Source of the DNA: Flavobacterium ovatum
Lineage (GTDB): Bacteria > Bacteroidota > Bacteroidia > Flavobacteriales > Flavobacteriaceae
Reading direction: 5' to 3'
Assembly: GCF_040703125.1 (NCBI RefSeq)
Contig: NZ_CP160035.1
Span: forward strand, 2,941,001-3,005,000
Length of the DNA: 64,000 nt
In this document: positions 17,520 through 26,877 of the stretch, piece by piece
Layout: each line of letters opens with the position of its first letter
Numbering within the stretch: position 1 is the first letter of the stretch
Translations under genes and position numbers: made by a program
The notes under the pieces: model-generated
The model's database searches: none
Seen by the model: the letters and a program-made list of their open reading frames with translations, nothing else
What the model was told of the DNA's origin: nothing

Positions 17520-18245
17520 ATGAAAATAATAGCAGTTATTCCCGCACGTTACGCTTCCACACGTTTTCACGCCAAACTCATGCAAGATTTGGGAGGAAAA
17601 ACAGTGATTTTAAGAACTTATGAAGCTGCTTTAAACACGCAATTGTTTGACGATGTTTTTGTGGTAACGGATTCTAATTTAATTTTTGATGAAATTATAA
17701 CTCATGGTGGAAAAGCCATAATGAGTATTAAAGAACACGAATCAGGGAGTGATCGTATTGCAGAAGCTATTGAAAGCATTGATGTAGATGTTGTTATCAA
17801 TGTACAAGGAGATGAGCCTTTTATAAACTCCGAACCATTAAAGGAATTGATTGAGGTTTTTAAAAATGATACAGCTAAAAAAGTAGACTTGGCTTCACTG
17901 ATGTTTGAGATTAAAGAGGAAGAAGAAATCAATAATCCTAATAATGTAAAAGTTGTTGTGAATCAAAATAACTTCGCCTTATACTTTTCTCGTTCGGTAA
18001 TTCCGTATCCGAGAGATCAAAATGTTGGAGTACGTTATATGAAACATATTGGGGTGTATGCCTTTAGAAGGCAGGCCTTGATAGATTTTTATCATTTACC
18101 CATGAAATCATTAGAAGCATCTGAAAAATTAGAGCAATTACGTTATTTGGAATTTGGAAAGCAAATCAAGATGATTGAAACTTCTCACGCAGGTATTGGT
18201 ATTGATACCAAAGAAGATTTAGAAAAAGCTCGGAAAATGATTTAA
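17520..18245 (+). CDS. kdsB: 3-deoxy-manno-octulosonate cytidylyltransferase
   Basis: A 241-residue CMP-Kdo synthetase, which activates Kdo with CTP for addition to lipid A. The N-terminal nucleotide-binding loop [15 protein letters not shown] is diagnostic; the usual PGK is replaced by HAK here. Also present are [21 protein letters not shown] with the metal-binding aspartate, and HIGVYAFRR. The length matches the family. The gene has its own promoter and ends 8 nt from the stop of the convergent methyltransferase-like gene. Its presence indicates a Kdo-containing lipopolysaccharide outer membrane. Confidence 0.95.
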   Translation: MKIIAVIPARYASTRFHAKLMQDLGGKTVILRTYEAALNTQLFDDVFVVTDSNLIFDEIITHGGKAIMSIKEHESGSDRIAEAIESIDVDVVINVQGDEPFINSEPLKELIEVFKNDTAKKVDLASLMFEIKEEEEINNPNNVKVVVNQNNFALYFSRSVIPYPRDQNVGVRYMKHIGVYAFRRQALIDFYHLPMKSLEASEKLEQLRYLEFGKQIKMIETSHAGIGIDTKEDLEKARKMI

Positions 18246-18253
18246 ATACACTT

Positions 18254-18919
18254 TTAAAACATTTTTTCAATTACAATTAACTCATTATGCTTTTCCACTC
18301 TGGGAAGCGATTTAATACTAAAATTCTCCTTGTTGAAGCTAGAGATATAGGCCTCATTAAGGAGATTTTGTTTTTCGTCCAAAATCATAGTATTAAACAA
18401 GATGATTCCTTTGCTTTTAAGGATCAAGCAAATACGGTCTCTGAAATAAGATTCGTAAACAAAATTCGGCATTCTAATATCTTGAAAGATATCTACTATG
18501 ACTAAATCATATTTTTCTTTGGTTTTTAAAACAAATTCAAAAGCATCTTCAATAACAATATCTAATTGAGGTATTCTGTTAATGTTAAAGTATTTATTGG
18601 CTAATTCAATGATTTTAGGATCTATCTCTACGCCAGTTATTTTTCCATCATATTTTATTTCGTCTGTCAAAGTTTTAACAACACTTGCACCGGCGACACC
18701 AAGTACTAAAACATGGTCCATTGTTCTTATTTTTTCAAAACCAATATCTTTTAATCCTAGTTTTAGGAAATGTTGTAAGTGACCATAAGAATAATTAGTG
18801 TTTTCAGAATCAATTACCAATTCACCATTGTCCCAGTTAATATCAATTGATTTACTTACTTCTGATTTTTCAGAGTGAATGGTTACAGGGATAAAATAGC
18901 TTAGTAATTTTTTAAACAT
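18254..18919 (-). CDS. Spermidine-synthase-like methyltransferase fold protein
   Basis: A 221-residue class I methyltransferase fold of the spermine/spermidine synthase superfamily. Motif I is VLVLGVAGASVVKTL, followed by the acidic GVEIDPKIIELANKY and the VIVDIFQ motif after strand 4. The N-terminal 50 residues are short and strand-rich. Compared with true SpeE it lacks the usual catalytic-loop DHDPV-type block, so an aminopropyltransferase activity is doubtful. These proteins are often annotated fused/SpeE-like and their reaction is not known. It ends 8 nt from kdsB and is a single-gene unit. Confidence 0.8.
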   Translation of the reverse strand: MFKKLLSYFIPVTIHSEKSEVSKSIDINWDNGELVIDSENTNYSYGHLQHFLKLGLKDIGFEKIRTMDHVLVLGVAGASVVKTLTDEIKYDGKITGVEIDPKIIELANKYFNINRIPQLDIVIEDAFEFVLKTKEKYDLVIVDIFQDIRMPNFVYESYFRDRICLILKSKGIILFNTMILDEKQNLLNEAYISSFNKENFSIKSLPRVEKHNELIVIEKMF

Positions 18920-19000
18920 CAGTGATAGATTTTCTCAAAAATAAGTTTTAATTCTATATTTCTTGCAAAAAATTAACATAAAATACGAGTATTCGTGTTG

Positions 19001-19456
19001 TTATTGTTCAGGCAAGTAGGTTTTAAATGTTCCGTTTTTATAAAAAACAACCATTTTCTCTATTGCAGGTTCCGTTGTGTTTTGTGAATCAGGAATATGT
19101 ATAGTCTTGTTTTTCTCCTGTGTTGGAGCAGTAGTTTTTATTTTTTCAGAACTAAATAAATCATTTATTTTTTCAGTTTCTGGAACTTGAAGATTACTCT
19201 TGTTATCCGTAATTAAAGGTTCTTCATTTCTTTTTGGAAACTGTCCCTTTCCGTTTAAGATCCAATACAAATCTACTTCAGGGAACTCTTCTAGAATCTT
19301 TAGAATAAAGTCTAAACTGGGTTTATTTCTACCTGAAAGAAGGTGAGATAAACTAGAGCGTTGCACACCTATTTTATCTGCAAATGCAGAAGCGTTTAAA
19401 CTGTAGTAATCCAGTATAACCTCTAATCTTTTTATAAAATCATCTGTGTTTACCAT
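19001..19456 (-). CDS. XRE-family helix-turn-helix regulator
   Basis: A 151-residue protein. Residues 5-70 form a Cro/C1-type HTH: FIKRLEVILDYYSLNASAFA, then KIGVQRSSLSHLLSGRNKPS with the recognition helix, and LDFILKILEEFPEVDLYWIL with the conserved NGKG end. The remaining 80 residues are polar and probably disordered (Thr/Lys/Glu rich) with a final strand (KMVVFYKNGTFKTYLP). No toxin, protease or integrase partner is adjacent. Its own promoter region carries paired dyads that match dyads in front of the divergent carboxypeptidase gene, so it may repress both. Confidence 0.88.
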   Translation of the reverse strand: MVNTDDFIKRLEVILDYYSLNASAFADKIGVQRSSLSHLLSGRNKPSLDFILKILEEFPEVDLYWILNGKGQFPKRNEEPLITDNKSNLQVPETEKINDLFSSEKIKTTAPTQEKNKTIHIPDSQNTTEPAIEKMVVFYKNGTFKTYLPEQ

Positions 19457-19480
19457 TGTGAAATACTTTTGTTAATTCGG

Positions 19481-19531
19481 TTGTTACAAATGTAATCAAT
19501 TCAGTTGTAACAAGCAAAATTACAATTGCAA
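19481..19531. promoter_or_regulatory. Operator dyads over the XRE-gene promoter
   Basis: A perfect inverted pair, TTGTTACAA (19481-19489) and TTGTAACAA (19505-19513), has centres 24 bp apart. Within and beyond it are TTACAAATGTAA (19484-19495) and TTACAATTGCAA (19520-19531). The sites cover the -7 box and the spacer of the leftward promoter, the right place for autorepression. Confidence 0.55.
19487..19517 (-). promoter_or_regulatory. Promoter of the XRE regulator
   Basis: On the minus strand, TTG (19515-19517), 20 nt spacer, TACATTTG (19487-19494), followed by about 25 nt of leader to the ATG at 19456. Confidence 0.65.
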
Positions 19532-19715
19532 AACGATTTAAAACACATTTTACATATAAAGTTAAGCTTATTGTCGCGAACACTATAACATTGATTTACA
19601 ATTATTTAGTTACGATTAAATGAATTAGTAACATTTGTTAATTAGTGCATGGGAATAAGAAGGGGTTTCAGCTAATAATATGTTTACAAAATTAATTTTG
19701 ACGCTCAAATCATTG

Positions 19716-19753
19716 TTTACAATTGTAAAAATAAAGATGTTTACTTTTGTAAA
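19716..19753. promoter_or_regulatory. Operator dyads and -7 box before the M14 gene
   Basis: TTTACAATTGTAAA (19716-19729) is a perfect 14-bp palindrome. TTTACTTTTGTAAA (19740-19753) is its near copy 24 bp away and contains a TACTTTTG -7 box (19742-19749). A TTG at 19723-19725 gives a 16-nt spacer, slightly short. Confidence 0.55.
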
Positions 19754-19768
19754 TTAAATATTTGTATT

Positions 19769-20923
19769 ATGAATTTAGAACAATTGTTCACTGAAAATAA
19801 AGAACAATCTATAAATGGAAGGTATTTGACTTTAGATGAAGTTGAGCCACTTTTGAAGCAATTAAGTGAGATTGGTGAGTTGTCAATAATAGGTAAATCT
19901 GTTTTAGAAGAGTCTATTTATAAGTTTCAAATTGGGACTGGAAAAATCAAAATTTTTCTTTGGTCACAGATGCATGGTAATGAAAGTACAACGACTAAAG
20001 GTCTTTTTGATTTTTTTAATTTGTTGAAAAGCGATTCGGATTTAGCAAAGCAATTATTAGCTAATTTCACTTTTTGTGTACTACCAATGCTTAATCCTGA
20101 TGGCGCAAGATTGTACACTCGTGAGAATGCCAATAAAGTTGATTTGAATAGAGATTCTCAGGATTTGACTCAGCCTGAAAGTCAATTATTGCGTGAAACG
20201 TTTGAATTGTTTAAACCAGATTATTGTTATAATTTACATGATCAACGTACTATTTTTGGTGTAGATATGACCGGAGTCCCTGCAACTATGTCATTTTTAG
20301 CTCCTTCCTATAATGAAGAGCGGGAAGTAAATTATTCTAGGCTAAAAGCTATTGAGCTTATAGCTGGGATTAATGCCGTCTTACAGGAGTTTATCCCTGG
20401 TCAAGTAGGGCGTTTTGATGACTCCTTTAATATTAACTGCATTGGGGATACATTTCAACATCTAGGAGTGTCTACATTATTATTTGAAGCAGGACATTTT
20501 CAAGGTGATTATCAGCGTGAAATTACACGAAAATTTGTTTTCATGTCTTTATTGGCGAGTTTTAAGATACTTAGCGAAAACGATGTAGATCTTAAAGGAA
20601 TTGAAGATTATTTAATTATTCCTCAAAATAAGCAGTCTTTTTATGATTTTATATACAAAAACATAAAAATAAATTATGATGGTATTGAAAAAATAACGAA
20701 TTTTGCTGCACAATACAAAGAGGAATTAGTTAATGGTGTAATTGTTTTCAATGCCTATATTGTTGAGATTGGAGAATTAGAAAACCGCTTTGGTCATTTT
20801 GTTTATGATGCTAAAGGAGCAAAATATAGTGACGAAGAGGTGAATTTTCCACAATTAAACAAAAAAGCAAGTTTCTGTTTAGAAAATAATATTAAATTTG
20901 TTAATGGATTGATAAAAAAGTAA
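19769..20923 (+). CDS. M14-family zinc carboxypeptidase, cytoplasmic
   Basis: A 384-residue metallopeptidase of the zinc carboxypeptidase fold. Zinc ligands are His69 and Glu72 in SQMHGNEST and His157 in CYNLHDQR. The general base is probably Glu240 in LLFEAGHF. LPMLNPDG and RENANKVDLNRDS are typical substrate-pocket segments. There is no signal peptide, so it acts in the cytosol, probably on peptides, muropeptides or N-acyl amino acids. It diverges from the XRE regulator and shares its dyads, and is followed 76 nt later by the Lrp-type regulator. Confidence 0.88.
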   Translation: MNLEQLFTENKEQSINGRYLTLDEVEPLLKQLSEIGELSIIGKSVLEESIYKFQIGTGKIKIFLWSQMHGNESTTTKGLFDFFNLLKSDSDLAKQLLANFTFCVLPMLNPDGARLYTRENANKVDLNRDSQDLTQPESQLLRETFELFKPDYCYNLHDQRTIFGVDMTGVPATMSFLAPSYNEEREVNYSRLKAIELIAGINAVLQEFIPGQVGRFDDSFNINCIGDTFQHLGVSTLLFEAGHFQGDYQREITRKFVFMSLLASFKILSENDVDLKGIEDYLIIPQNKQSFYDFIYKNIKINYDGIEKITNFAAQYKEELVNGVIVFNAYIVEIGELENRFGHFVYDAKGAKYSDEEVNFPQLNKKASFCLENNIKFVNGLIKK

Positions 20924-20999
20924 TATTTTGCATCTGTTTTTCATTTTTATGTATATTTTTATACTTTGTAAGTGCTGATAATAAATTAATTAAAGAAAT

Positions 21000-21479
21000 A
21001 TGAGTAAGTTCCGTTTAGATGAAGTTGATCATCAAATTTTAGACATGTTAATTGATAACACTAGAGTACCTTTCACAGATATTGCGAAAAAGTTATTAAT
21101 TTCTGCTGGTACAGTACATGTTAGGGTAAAGAAGATGGAAGATGCTGGTATTATTATGGGCTCTTCTTTGGTTTTAGATTACGATAAACTAGGTTATTCA
21201 TTTATTGCTTACGTAGGAGTTTTTCTAAATAATACTTCTCAGACTAAATTTGTTTTAGAACGTATTAATGAAATCCCTTTTGTTACTGTTGCCTCAGTTA
21301 CTACAGGAAAATTTAATATATTTTGTAAAATTAGAGCAAAAGATACCAAGCATGCTAAAGATGTAATCTTTATGATTGATGATATTGACGGTGTATATAG
21401 AACTGAAACTATGATTTCTCTAGAAGAGAGCATTAACGACAAGAAGCGTTTGATGCATACTATCTTCAAAAACATGTAA
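21000..21479 (+). CDS. Lrp/AsnC-family transcriptional regulator
   Basis: A 159-residue regulator. The N-terminal winged HTH is DEVDHQILDMLIDNTRVPF plus AKKLLISAGTVHVRVKKME. The C-terminal RAM (ligand-binding) domain has the strand FIAYVGVFLNN and GKFNIFCKIRAKD. These regulators form octamers and respond to amino acids. The sequence resembles the flavobacterial Lrp type with VHVRVKKMEDAGII. The gene follows the carboxypeptidase and precedes ppc, and is closed by a terminator at 21505-21538, so it ends a unit. Confidence 0.92.
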   Translation: MSKFRLDEVDHQILDMLIDNTRVPFTDIAKKLLISAGTVHVRVKKMEDAGIIMGSSLVLDYDKLGYSFIAYVGVFLNNTSQTKFVLERINEIPFVTVASVTTGKFNIFCKIRAKDTKHAKDVIFMIDDIDGVYRTETMISLEESINDKKRLMHTIFKNM

Positions 21480-21504
21480 TTGACTTAAATGCTATATTTT
21501 AAAT

Positions 21505-21538
21505 ATAACCTTAAGTTAATTCTTGAGGTTATTTTTTT
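21505..21538 (+). terminator. Intrinsic terminator after the Lrp gene
   Basis: The stem AACCTTAAG / CTTGAGGTT with one G-T pair is followed by a seven-T run. It separates the Lrp gene from ppc. Confidence 0.8.
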
Positions 21539-21567
21539 ATAAACCCATCAAAAAAATAAAATAATAT

Positions 21568-24153
21568 ATGTACATACACCCTAAAATTGAGCGATTTAAC
21601 CAAAATGTTCTTTCGAAATACAATATATATAATAGTGTTTTTATAACCTTACCATTTGACTCAATCGATAATACTGGAGTAATGCTTCCTTTGTTTACTG
21701 ATGTATGTGAAACTGGATTTAAAAAACAAGAAACTCCAAAAGAAATTATGGAGTTCTTTTCTAATAAATATTTACACAGCAATAACGAAAAAGATAAAAT
21801 TGATTTGATGTTTCGTTTTATTCAATATATTGAACGTCAAATTGTTTTGTTTGATGCAGTTGAAGATGCTTCTTTTTCTGTAGTGAATAATATGGAAGGA
21901 AGAGGTTCTTTGAGAGATATTAAAGAAAAGGCAGATGCTAAAGGAAAACAAGAAGAATTAATTGAATTCTTTAAGAATTTCAATGTTAGAACTGTTTTAA
22001 CGGCACATCCTACTCAGTTTTATCCCGGGGCTGTTCTGGGTATTATCAATGATTTAACTGAAGCAATAAAAGAAAATGATTTATTAGGAATCAAACAACT
22101 TTTAGCTCAATTAGGAAAAACACCTTTCATTAAAAATGAAAAACCAAATCCTTTTGATGAAGCTGTTAGTTTGATTTGGTATCTTGAAAATGTTTTTTAT
22201 CCTACTTCTAGTGATATGATCCATTATCTTCAAAAAAATGTTTTTCCTGGACAAACAGTTGAGAACCCAATTGTGAAATTAGGTTTCTGGCCTGGTGGTG
22301 ATCGTGATGGAAATCCGTTTGTAACTACTGAAATTACTTTGAAAGTTGCAGAGCGTTTGAGGTTGTCTATTTTGAAATGTTACTACATTGAAGTTAGACG
22401 TCTGAAAAGAAAGCTTACGTTTTTCAATGTGGATACATTAGTAGCCGAATTAGAAAGTAAATTATACCGTTCTGTTTTTTATTCTCAAGGTGAGATTTTT
22501 ATCACTTTGGATGAGTTGAAAGCACAATTAAATAAAATCAGAAGTATTGTTATTGAACAACATCAATCTTTGTATTTAGATGAATTAGAATCGTTGATTA
22601 TTAATGTTAATCTTTTTGGATTCTATTTTGCTACTTTAGACATTCGTCAAAATAGTAGAATTCACGATTCGGTTTTTAGAGATATTTTTGATTTTTACCA
22701 AAAAACAAATCCTTCTGTTTTTCCTGCTAACTATTATGACTTAACAGAGGCTGAAAAATTTGAAGTTTTAGCTAATGTAAAAGGGAACTTGGATTCAAAA
22801 GATTTTGATAACGAGATGACTCGTGCTACTATTGAGTCTGTACAAGCAATTAAAGTAATTCAAGCTAAGAATGGTGAAGAAGGGGCAAATCGTTATATTA
22901 TTAGTAATAACGAAAGTGCTTTGAATGTAATGGAAACATTGGCGTTGATTCATTTGCAGGACTGGGAAAAACCAACGGTAGATGTGATTCCTCTTTTCGA
23001 GTCAGTAGATGACTTGTTGGACGCTCATAATATTATGGAAAAGTTATATACTAATCCAATGTATGCTGGTCATTTGAAAAGCAGAGGTAATATTCAAACT
23101 ATTATGTTAGGTTTTTCTGACGGCACAAAAGATGGTGGTTATTTAATGGCTAACTGGAGTATTTATCAAGCAAAAGAATCTTTGACAGCAATTTCTAGAA
23201 AATACAATGTTGAAGTAATATTCTTTGATGGTCGTGGTGGACCACCTGCTCGTGGAGGAGGAAAAACACATAAATTCTATGCATCTCTAGGTCCAAAGAT
23301 TGAAAATAAAGAAATTCAAATTACGGTTCAAGGACAAACTATTAGTTCTAACTTTGGTACTCTAGATTCTTGTCGTCATAACTTAGAAAACTTATTGAGT
23401 GCAGGTGTTACTAATCAAGTATTTAATAAAAATAAAAATATTTTTGCTCCAGAAGACAAAGTGGTGATGGATAAGCTATCCCGTTTAGGATATGAGAAAT
23501 ATTTGAATTTCAAAAATCATCCAAAGTTCATTCCTTATTTAGAACAAATGAGTACTTTGAAATATTATGCTAAAACCAATATTGGAAGTCGTCCGTCTAA
23601 AAGGAGTAAATCAGCACAATTAGATTTCAAAGATTTAAGAGCGATTCCGTTTGTAGGTTCTTGGAGTCAATTAAAACAAAACGTTCCTGGTTTTTACGGA
23701 GTTGGTGCTGCATTAAAGCATTATGAAGAAGCCGGAGAATGGGATAAGGTACAAGCGTTGTATGATAATTCTATGTTCTTTAGAACCTTGTTAGAAAATA
23801 GTATGATGTCATTGGCAAAATCATTTTTCCCATTAACAGCATACATGAAAAACGATCCTGAATTTGGTGAATTTTGGCAAATGATTTACGATGAATTCTT
23901 GGATAGCAAGCGTTTATTATTGAAAATCGCAGGTCATAAAGAGTTAATGGAGAACTATCCTGATGGTAAAGCTTCAATTGACATAAGAGAACGTATTGTG
24001 CTGCCTTTGTTAACTATACAACAATATGCATTGCTAAGAATTAACGAATTAAACAAAGAGAGTGTTCCAGACGAAGCTTTAATTAAAGTATATGAAAAAA
24101 TCGTTATGCGTTCCCTTTTTGGAAATACAAACGCAAGTAGAAATTCAGCGTAA
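21568..24153 (+). CDS. ppc: Phosphoenolpyruvate carboxylase, divergent
   Basis: An 861-residue enzyme that adds bicarbonate to PEP to make oxaloacetate. Family motifs are TAHPTQ with the catalytic His147, GFWPGGDRDGNPFVT, and ATLDIRQNS. The glycine-rich loop is FFDGRGGPPARGGGKTHKF. In the classic enzyme this reads FHGRGG followed by a GRGG segment, so a His is replaced by Asp here while both arginines remain. The C-terminus ends RNSA instead of the near-universal QNTG. The gene thus belongs to a divergent branch found in Bacteroidota. Activity is likely but regulation may differ. It is followed after 10 nt by the DinB gene. Confidence 0.9.
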   Translation: MYIHPKIERFNQNVLSKYNIYNSVFITLPFDSIDNTGVMLPLFTDVCETGFKKQETPKEIMEFFSNKYLHSNNEKDKIDLMFRFIQYIERQIVLFDAVEDASFSVVNNMEGRGSLRDIKEKADAKGKQEELIEFFKNFNVRTVLTAHPTQFYPGAVLGIINDLTEAIKENDLLGIKQLLAQLGKTPFIKNEKPNPFDEAVSLIWYLENVFYPTSSDMIHYLQKNVFPGQTVENPIVKLGFWPGGDRDGNPFVTTEITLKVAERLRLSILKCYYIEVRRLKRKLTFFNVDTLVAELESKLYRSVFYSQGEIFITLDELKAQLNKIRSIVIEQHQSLYLDELESLIINVNLFGFYFATLDIRQNSRIHDSVFRDIFDFYQKTNPSVFPANYYDLTEAEKFEVLANVKGNLDSKDFDNEMTRATIESVQAIKVIQAKNGEEGANRYIISNNESALNVMETLALIHLQDWEKPTVDVIPLFESVDDLLDAHNIMEKLYTNPMYAGHLKSRGNIQTIMLGFSDGTKDGGYLMANWSIYQAKESLTAISRKYNVEVIFFDGRGGPPARGGGKTHKFYASLGPKIENKEIQITVQGQTISSNFGTLDSCRHNLENLLSAGVTNQVFNKNKNIFAPEDKVVMDKLSRLGYEKYLNFKNHPKFIPYLEQMSTLKYYAKTNIGSRPSKRSKSAQLDFKDLRAIPFVGSWSQLKQNVPGFYGVGAALKHYEEAGEWDKVQALYDNSMFFRTLLENSMMSLAKSFFPLTAYMKNDPEFGEFWQMIYDEFLDSKRLLLKIAGHKELMENYPDGKASIDIRERIVLPLLTIQQYALLRINELNKESVPDEALIKVYEKIVMRSLFGNTNASRNSA

Positions 24154-24163
24154 TTAATATAAG

Positions 24164-24679
24164 ATGAAGATAAGCGAATTAAATACTACGGAATATTCGA
24201 ATTATTTTTTGACTTATATCAATGCACTAGAAAATGAGGATTTGATTGAAGACTTAGAAATAAGTCTTCATCAATTCATCAAATTTGTGCAAAATATTCC
24301 AATGGAAAAATTTGATTTTCGATATGCCGAAGGGAAATGGACGATCAAAGATATTATTCAGCATTTGATTGATGTTGAAAGAATATTTTCTTATCGCGCC
24401 ATGAGAATTTCAAGAAATGACCAGACCGCTTTGCCTGGTTTTGATGAAAATAATTATATTATCAATACCAATGCAAATGCTAGAGGAATTCAGGATCTGT
24501 TAGCTGAACTGTCTGCTGTTCGATTTTCTACTTTATTTTTGTTTAAAAGTTTATCTCAAGAACAATTAATTATAAAGGGAACTGCATCAGGTTCGACTGT
24601 TTCTGTTAGAGCATTAGGGTTCTTGATCATTGGACATCAAAAACACCATCAAAACGTTTTTCAAGAACGCTATTTATAA
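24164..24679 (+). CDS. DinB family protein
   Basis: A 171-residue four-helix-bundle protein of the DinB/YfiT superfamily. The metal-binding histidines fit His in IQHLIDVERIF (helix 2) and the HQKHH cluster in LIIGHQKHHQNVFQ (helix 4), with the GKWTIKDIIQH segment preceding. Members are metal-dependent transferases, often using bacillithiol or mycothiol, or are uncharacterised. It starts 10 nt after ppc and probably shares its transcript. It ends at the strong terminator 24699-24735. Confidence 0.85.
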   Translation: MKISELNTTEYSNYFLTYINALENEDLIEDLEISLHQFIKFVQNIPMEKFDFRYAEGKWTIKDIIQHLIDVERIFSYRAMRISRNDQTALPGFDENNYIINTNANARGIQDLLAELSAVRFSTLFLFKSLSQEQLIIKGTASGSTVSVRALGFLIIGHQKHHQNVFQERYL

Positions 24680-24698
24680 TTTAAATTATTAAAAAATA

Positions 24699-24735
24699 CA
24701 AGCCACGAATTTTTCTAGATTCGTGGCTTTTTTTA
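24699..24735. terminator. Bidirectional intrinsic terminator
   Basis: A stem AAGCCACGAAT / ATTCGTGGCTT with T- and A-runs lies between the convergent DinB gene and recQ. It overlaps the last 3 nt of recQ. Confidence 0.88.
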
Positions 24736-26847
24736 TGCGGTATTTTCTTTTAAAATTATAGATAAGCTCAATCGGATTTTGTCATAAGAAATCTGTCCTT
24801 CAAAATGATCGAAATAAGGTTTTAAAGCTGTTGGACTTTCAAGCAGAATTTTTGCTTTTGCAATTTTATCAACTTCTTCTTTGGTTACAAATTGGTATAA
24901 ATCTATAGAAACTCCGTCTTCATATAATTTAGCAATATGTGACATGATTGTACTTAATCCAAGATTGCGTTTTTCGGCAATTTCTATAACGGTTAATCCA
25001 CTTTGAAACATAGATAAGGTTTCTTTGTAAGTTGTTGATGCCTTTTTTTGTTGTATCACTTTGGTTTTATGAAAATCAATAACAGCATTGATAAAAATGG
25101 TACCGTATTTTTCTAATTTGGCTTTTCCAACTCCGTCAATGGCGATTAGTTCATCCTCACTCATTGGGCGATGCGTTTCGATTTCACGCAAAACAGCATC
25201 ACTAAAGATGACGTAGGCAGGAACCTTGTCTTTTTTTGAAATGTCATAACGAATGATACGCAATATTTCAAATAAAGAATCTTTCTTTGGCTTGGTAGTT
25301 TTGGTTTCCTTGACTTTTCCTTTTTCTGTAATTTCTTTTTGTACGGTAGTTAATTGAACTTTTTCACCATTAAACAAAACCTCATGGGCTAGAGTCGTAA
25401 GTTTTATTTGGTTTTTTAGATGAAAAGCAATTTCGCAATACCCTTGATTAATTAATTGAATAATGTATTGGTTCCAATCGAACCAAGACACGTCAGTTCC
25501 AATGCCGTAGGTTTTGAGATTTTGATATTCTTTTTCAATAATATATGCATTTTTAGAACCTCTTAAAAAATCAACAATTATAGGAAGTGGTTCTGATTCT
25601 TTTAATCGTATGATAGCGGATAGTGCTTTTTGTGCCAGAATTGTTCCGTCAAAAAAAGCGGGTGGATTTTTACAGACATCACAATTACCACAATTTTCGG
25701 TTACAATTTCACCAAAATAGGAAAGTAATATTTTTCGACGGCAACTTACGGCGTCTGCATATTGCTTCATGCGCTCCAATTTGGACAACTGCACTTCGGA
25801 ATTCAAACCTTGTGAAGCAAATTTTTGTAACTGAATCACATCGCCATAACTTTCGAACAAAACTGTTTCAGAAGGTAGTCCATCTCGTCCAGCACGACCA
25901 ATTTCTTGGTAATAGCCTTCAATGTTTTTAGGAAGGTTATAATGGATTACCCAGCGCACATTAGATTTGTCAATTCCCATTCCAAAGGCAATTGTTGCAC
26001 AAACTACTTGGCAATCATCATTAATAAATTCGTCCTGAGTTTTGGCTCTAGTATTATTACCTAGTCCTGCATGATATGCTTTGGCATTGATGCCTGTTTT
26101 TTGCAACTTCTCAGCAAGTTCTTCAGTGGTTTTACGACTTAAACAATAAATTATTCCACACTCATTTGGTTTTTGAGTGATAAAATCTATAATTTGCTTG
26201 ACTCTGTCTAAAGCAGGACGAACTTCCAAACTTAAATTTTTCCTATCGAAAGAAGAAATCGAAACTACGGGGTCAGTTAGATTCAGTTGCTGACTAATGT
26301 CTTCGCGTGTTGCTTTGTCGGCTGTGGCGGTTAAGGCTAGAATTGGAGTAGAAGGGAAGCGCTTTTTAAGATATCCTAAATTAGTATAGGCTGGTCTAAA
26401 GTCGTGTCCCCAAGACGAAATACAATGTGCTTCGTCAATAGCTATTAAACTTACGGTGATTTGCTTGAAGGTGTTTTCTAGATAAGACAAACTTTCTGGA
26501 GCTACATAAACTAGTTTTATTTTTTGACTAATAATGTTCTCAATATGTGCCTGCTGTTCTACACTAGATTGACTACTGTTGATGTAACAAGCTTCAATTC
26601 CGTTGGCTTTTAAGCTGTCTACCTGGTCTTTCATCAAAGCGATTAATGGCGAAATCACAATGGTTATCCCAGGAAATAGTAATGCTGGCAATTGAAAACA
26701 AATTGATTTTCCTCCACCAGTTGGCATAATTGCTAAAGCATCCTTTCCTGTTAAGATAGAATTAATAATTTTTTCTTGATTTGGTCTGAATTTTTCAAAA
26801 CCAAAATTATCTTTAAGCGTATCGTGAAGCAGGGCGGAAGTTATCAT
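24733..26847 (-). CDS. recQ: ATP-dependent DNA helicase RecQ
   Basis: A 704-residue 3'-5' DNA helicase for recombination and fork repair. Walker A is MPTGGGKSIC (residues 41-50), motif II DEAH at 138-141 followed by the RecQ aromatic loop (SSWGHDFRP), and motif VI QEIGRAGRDG. The RecQ zinc-binding region shows cysteines in SCRRKILLSYF and NCGNCDVCKN. The HRDC domain is near residues 530-610 (IETHRPMSEDELIAIDGVG), with a further C-terminal helix-rich wHTH-like extension. The length is longer than E. coli RecQ and normal for Bacteroidota. It is a monocistronic leftward gene, and the acidic-protein gene upstream ends at its own terminator. Confidence 0.93.
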   Translation of the reverse strand: MITSALLHDTLKDNFGFEKFRPNQEKIINSILTGKDALAIMPTGGGKSICFQLPALLFPGITIVISPLIALMKDQVDSLKANGIEACYINSSQSSVEQQAHIENIISQKIKLVYVAPESLSYLENTFKQITVSLIAIDEAHCISSWGHDFRPAYTNLGYLKKRFPSTPILALTATADKATREDISQQLNLTDPVVSISSFDRKNLSLEVRPALDRVKQIIDFITQKPNECGIIYCLSRKTTEELAEKLQKTGINAKAYHAGLGNNTRAKTQDEFINDDCQVVCATIAFGMGIDKSNVRWVIHYNLPKNIEGYYQEIGRAGRDGLPSETVLFESYGDVIQLQKFASQGLNSEVQLSKLERMKQYADAVSCRRKILLSYFGEIVTENCGNCDVCKNPPAFFDGTILAQKALSAIIRLKESEPLPIIVDFLRGSKNAYIIEKEYQNLKTYGIGTDVSWFDWNQYIIQLINQGYCEIAFHLKNQIKLTTLAHEVLFNGEKVQLTTVQKEITEKGKVKETKTTKPKKDSLFEILRIIRYDISKKDKVPAYVIFSDAVLREIETHRPMSEDELIAIDGVGKAKLEKYGTIFINAVIDFHKTKVIQQKKASTTYKETLSMFQSGLTVIEIAEKRNLGLSTIMSHIAKLYEDGVSIDLYQFVTKEEVDKIAKAKILLESPTALKPYFDHFEGQISYDKIRLSLSIILKENTA

Positions 26848-26877
26848 TCAGTAAAGTAAAAAAAGTATAATACAATA

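Larger units (their letters stand above)
19457..19768. other. Divergent regulatory region, XRE gene to carboxypeptidase gene
   Basis: This 312-nt region contains no ORF. It holds two groups of TTACAAnTGTAA-like dyads at its two ends, listed separately, plus half sites near 19596 and 19683. The middle (about 19535-19680) shows nothing else that I can name. Confidence 0.6.

Noticed and set aside
19001..19456. XRE regulator as the antitoxin of a toxin-antitoxin pair
   Set aside because: No small toxin-like gene adjoins it on either side. The adjacent divergent gene is a full-length M14 peptidase.
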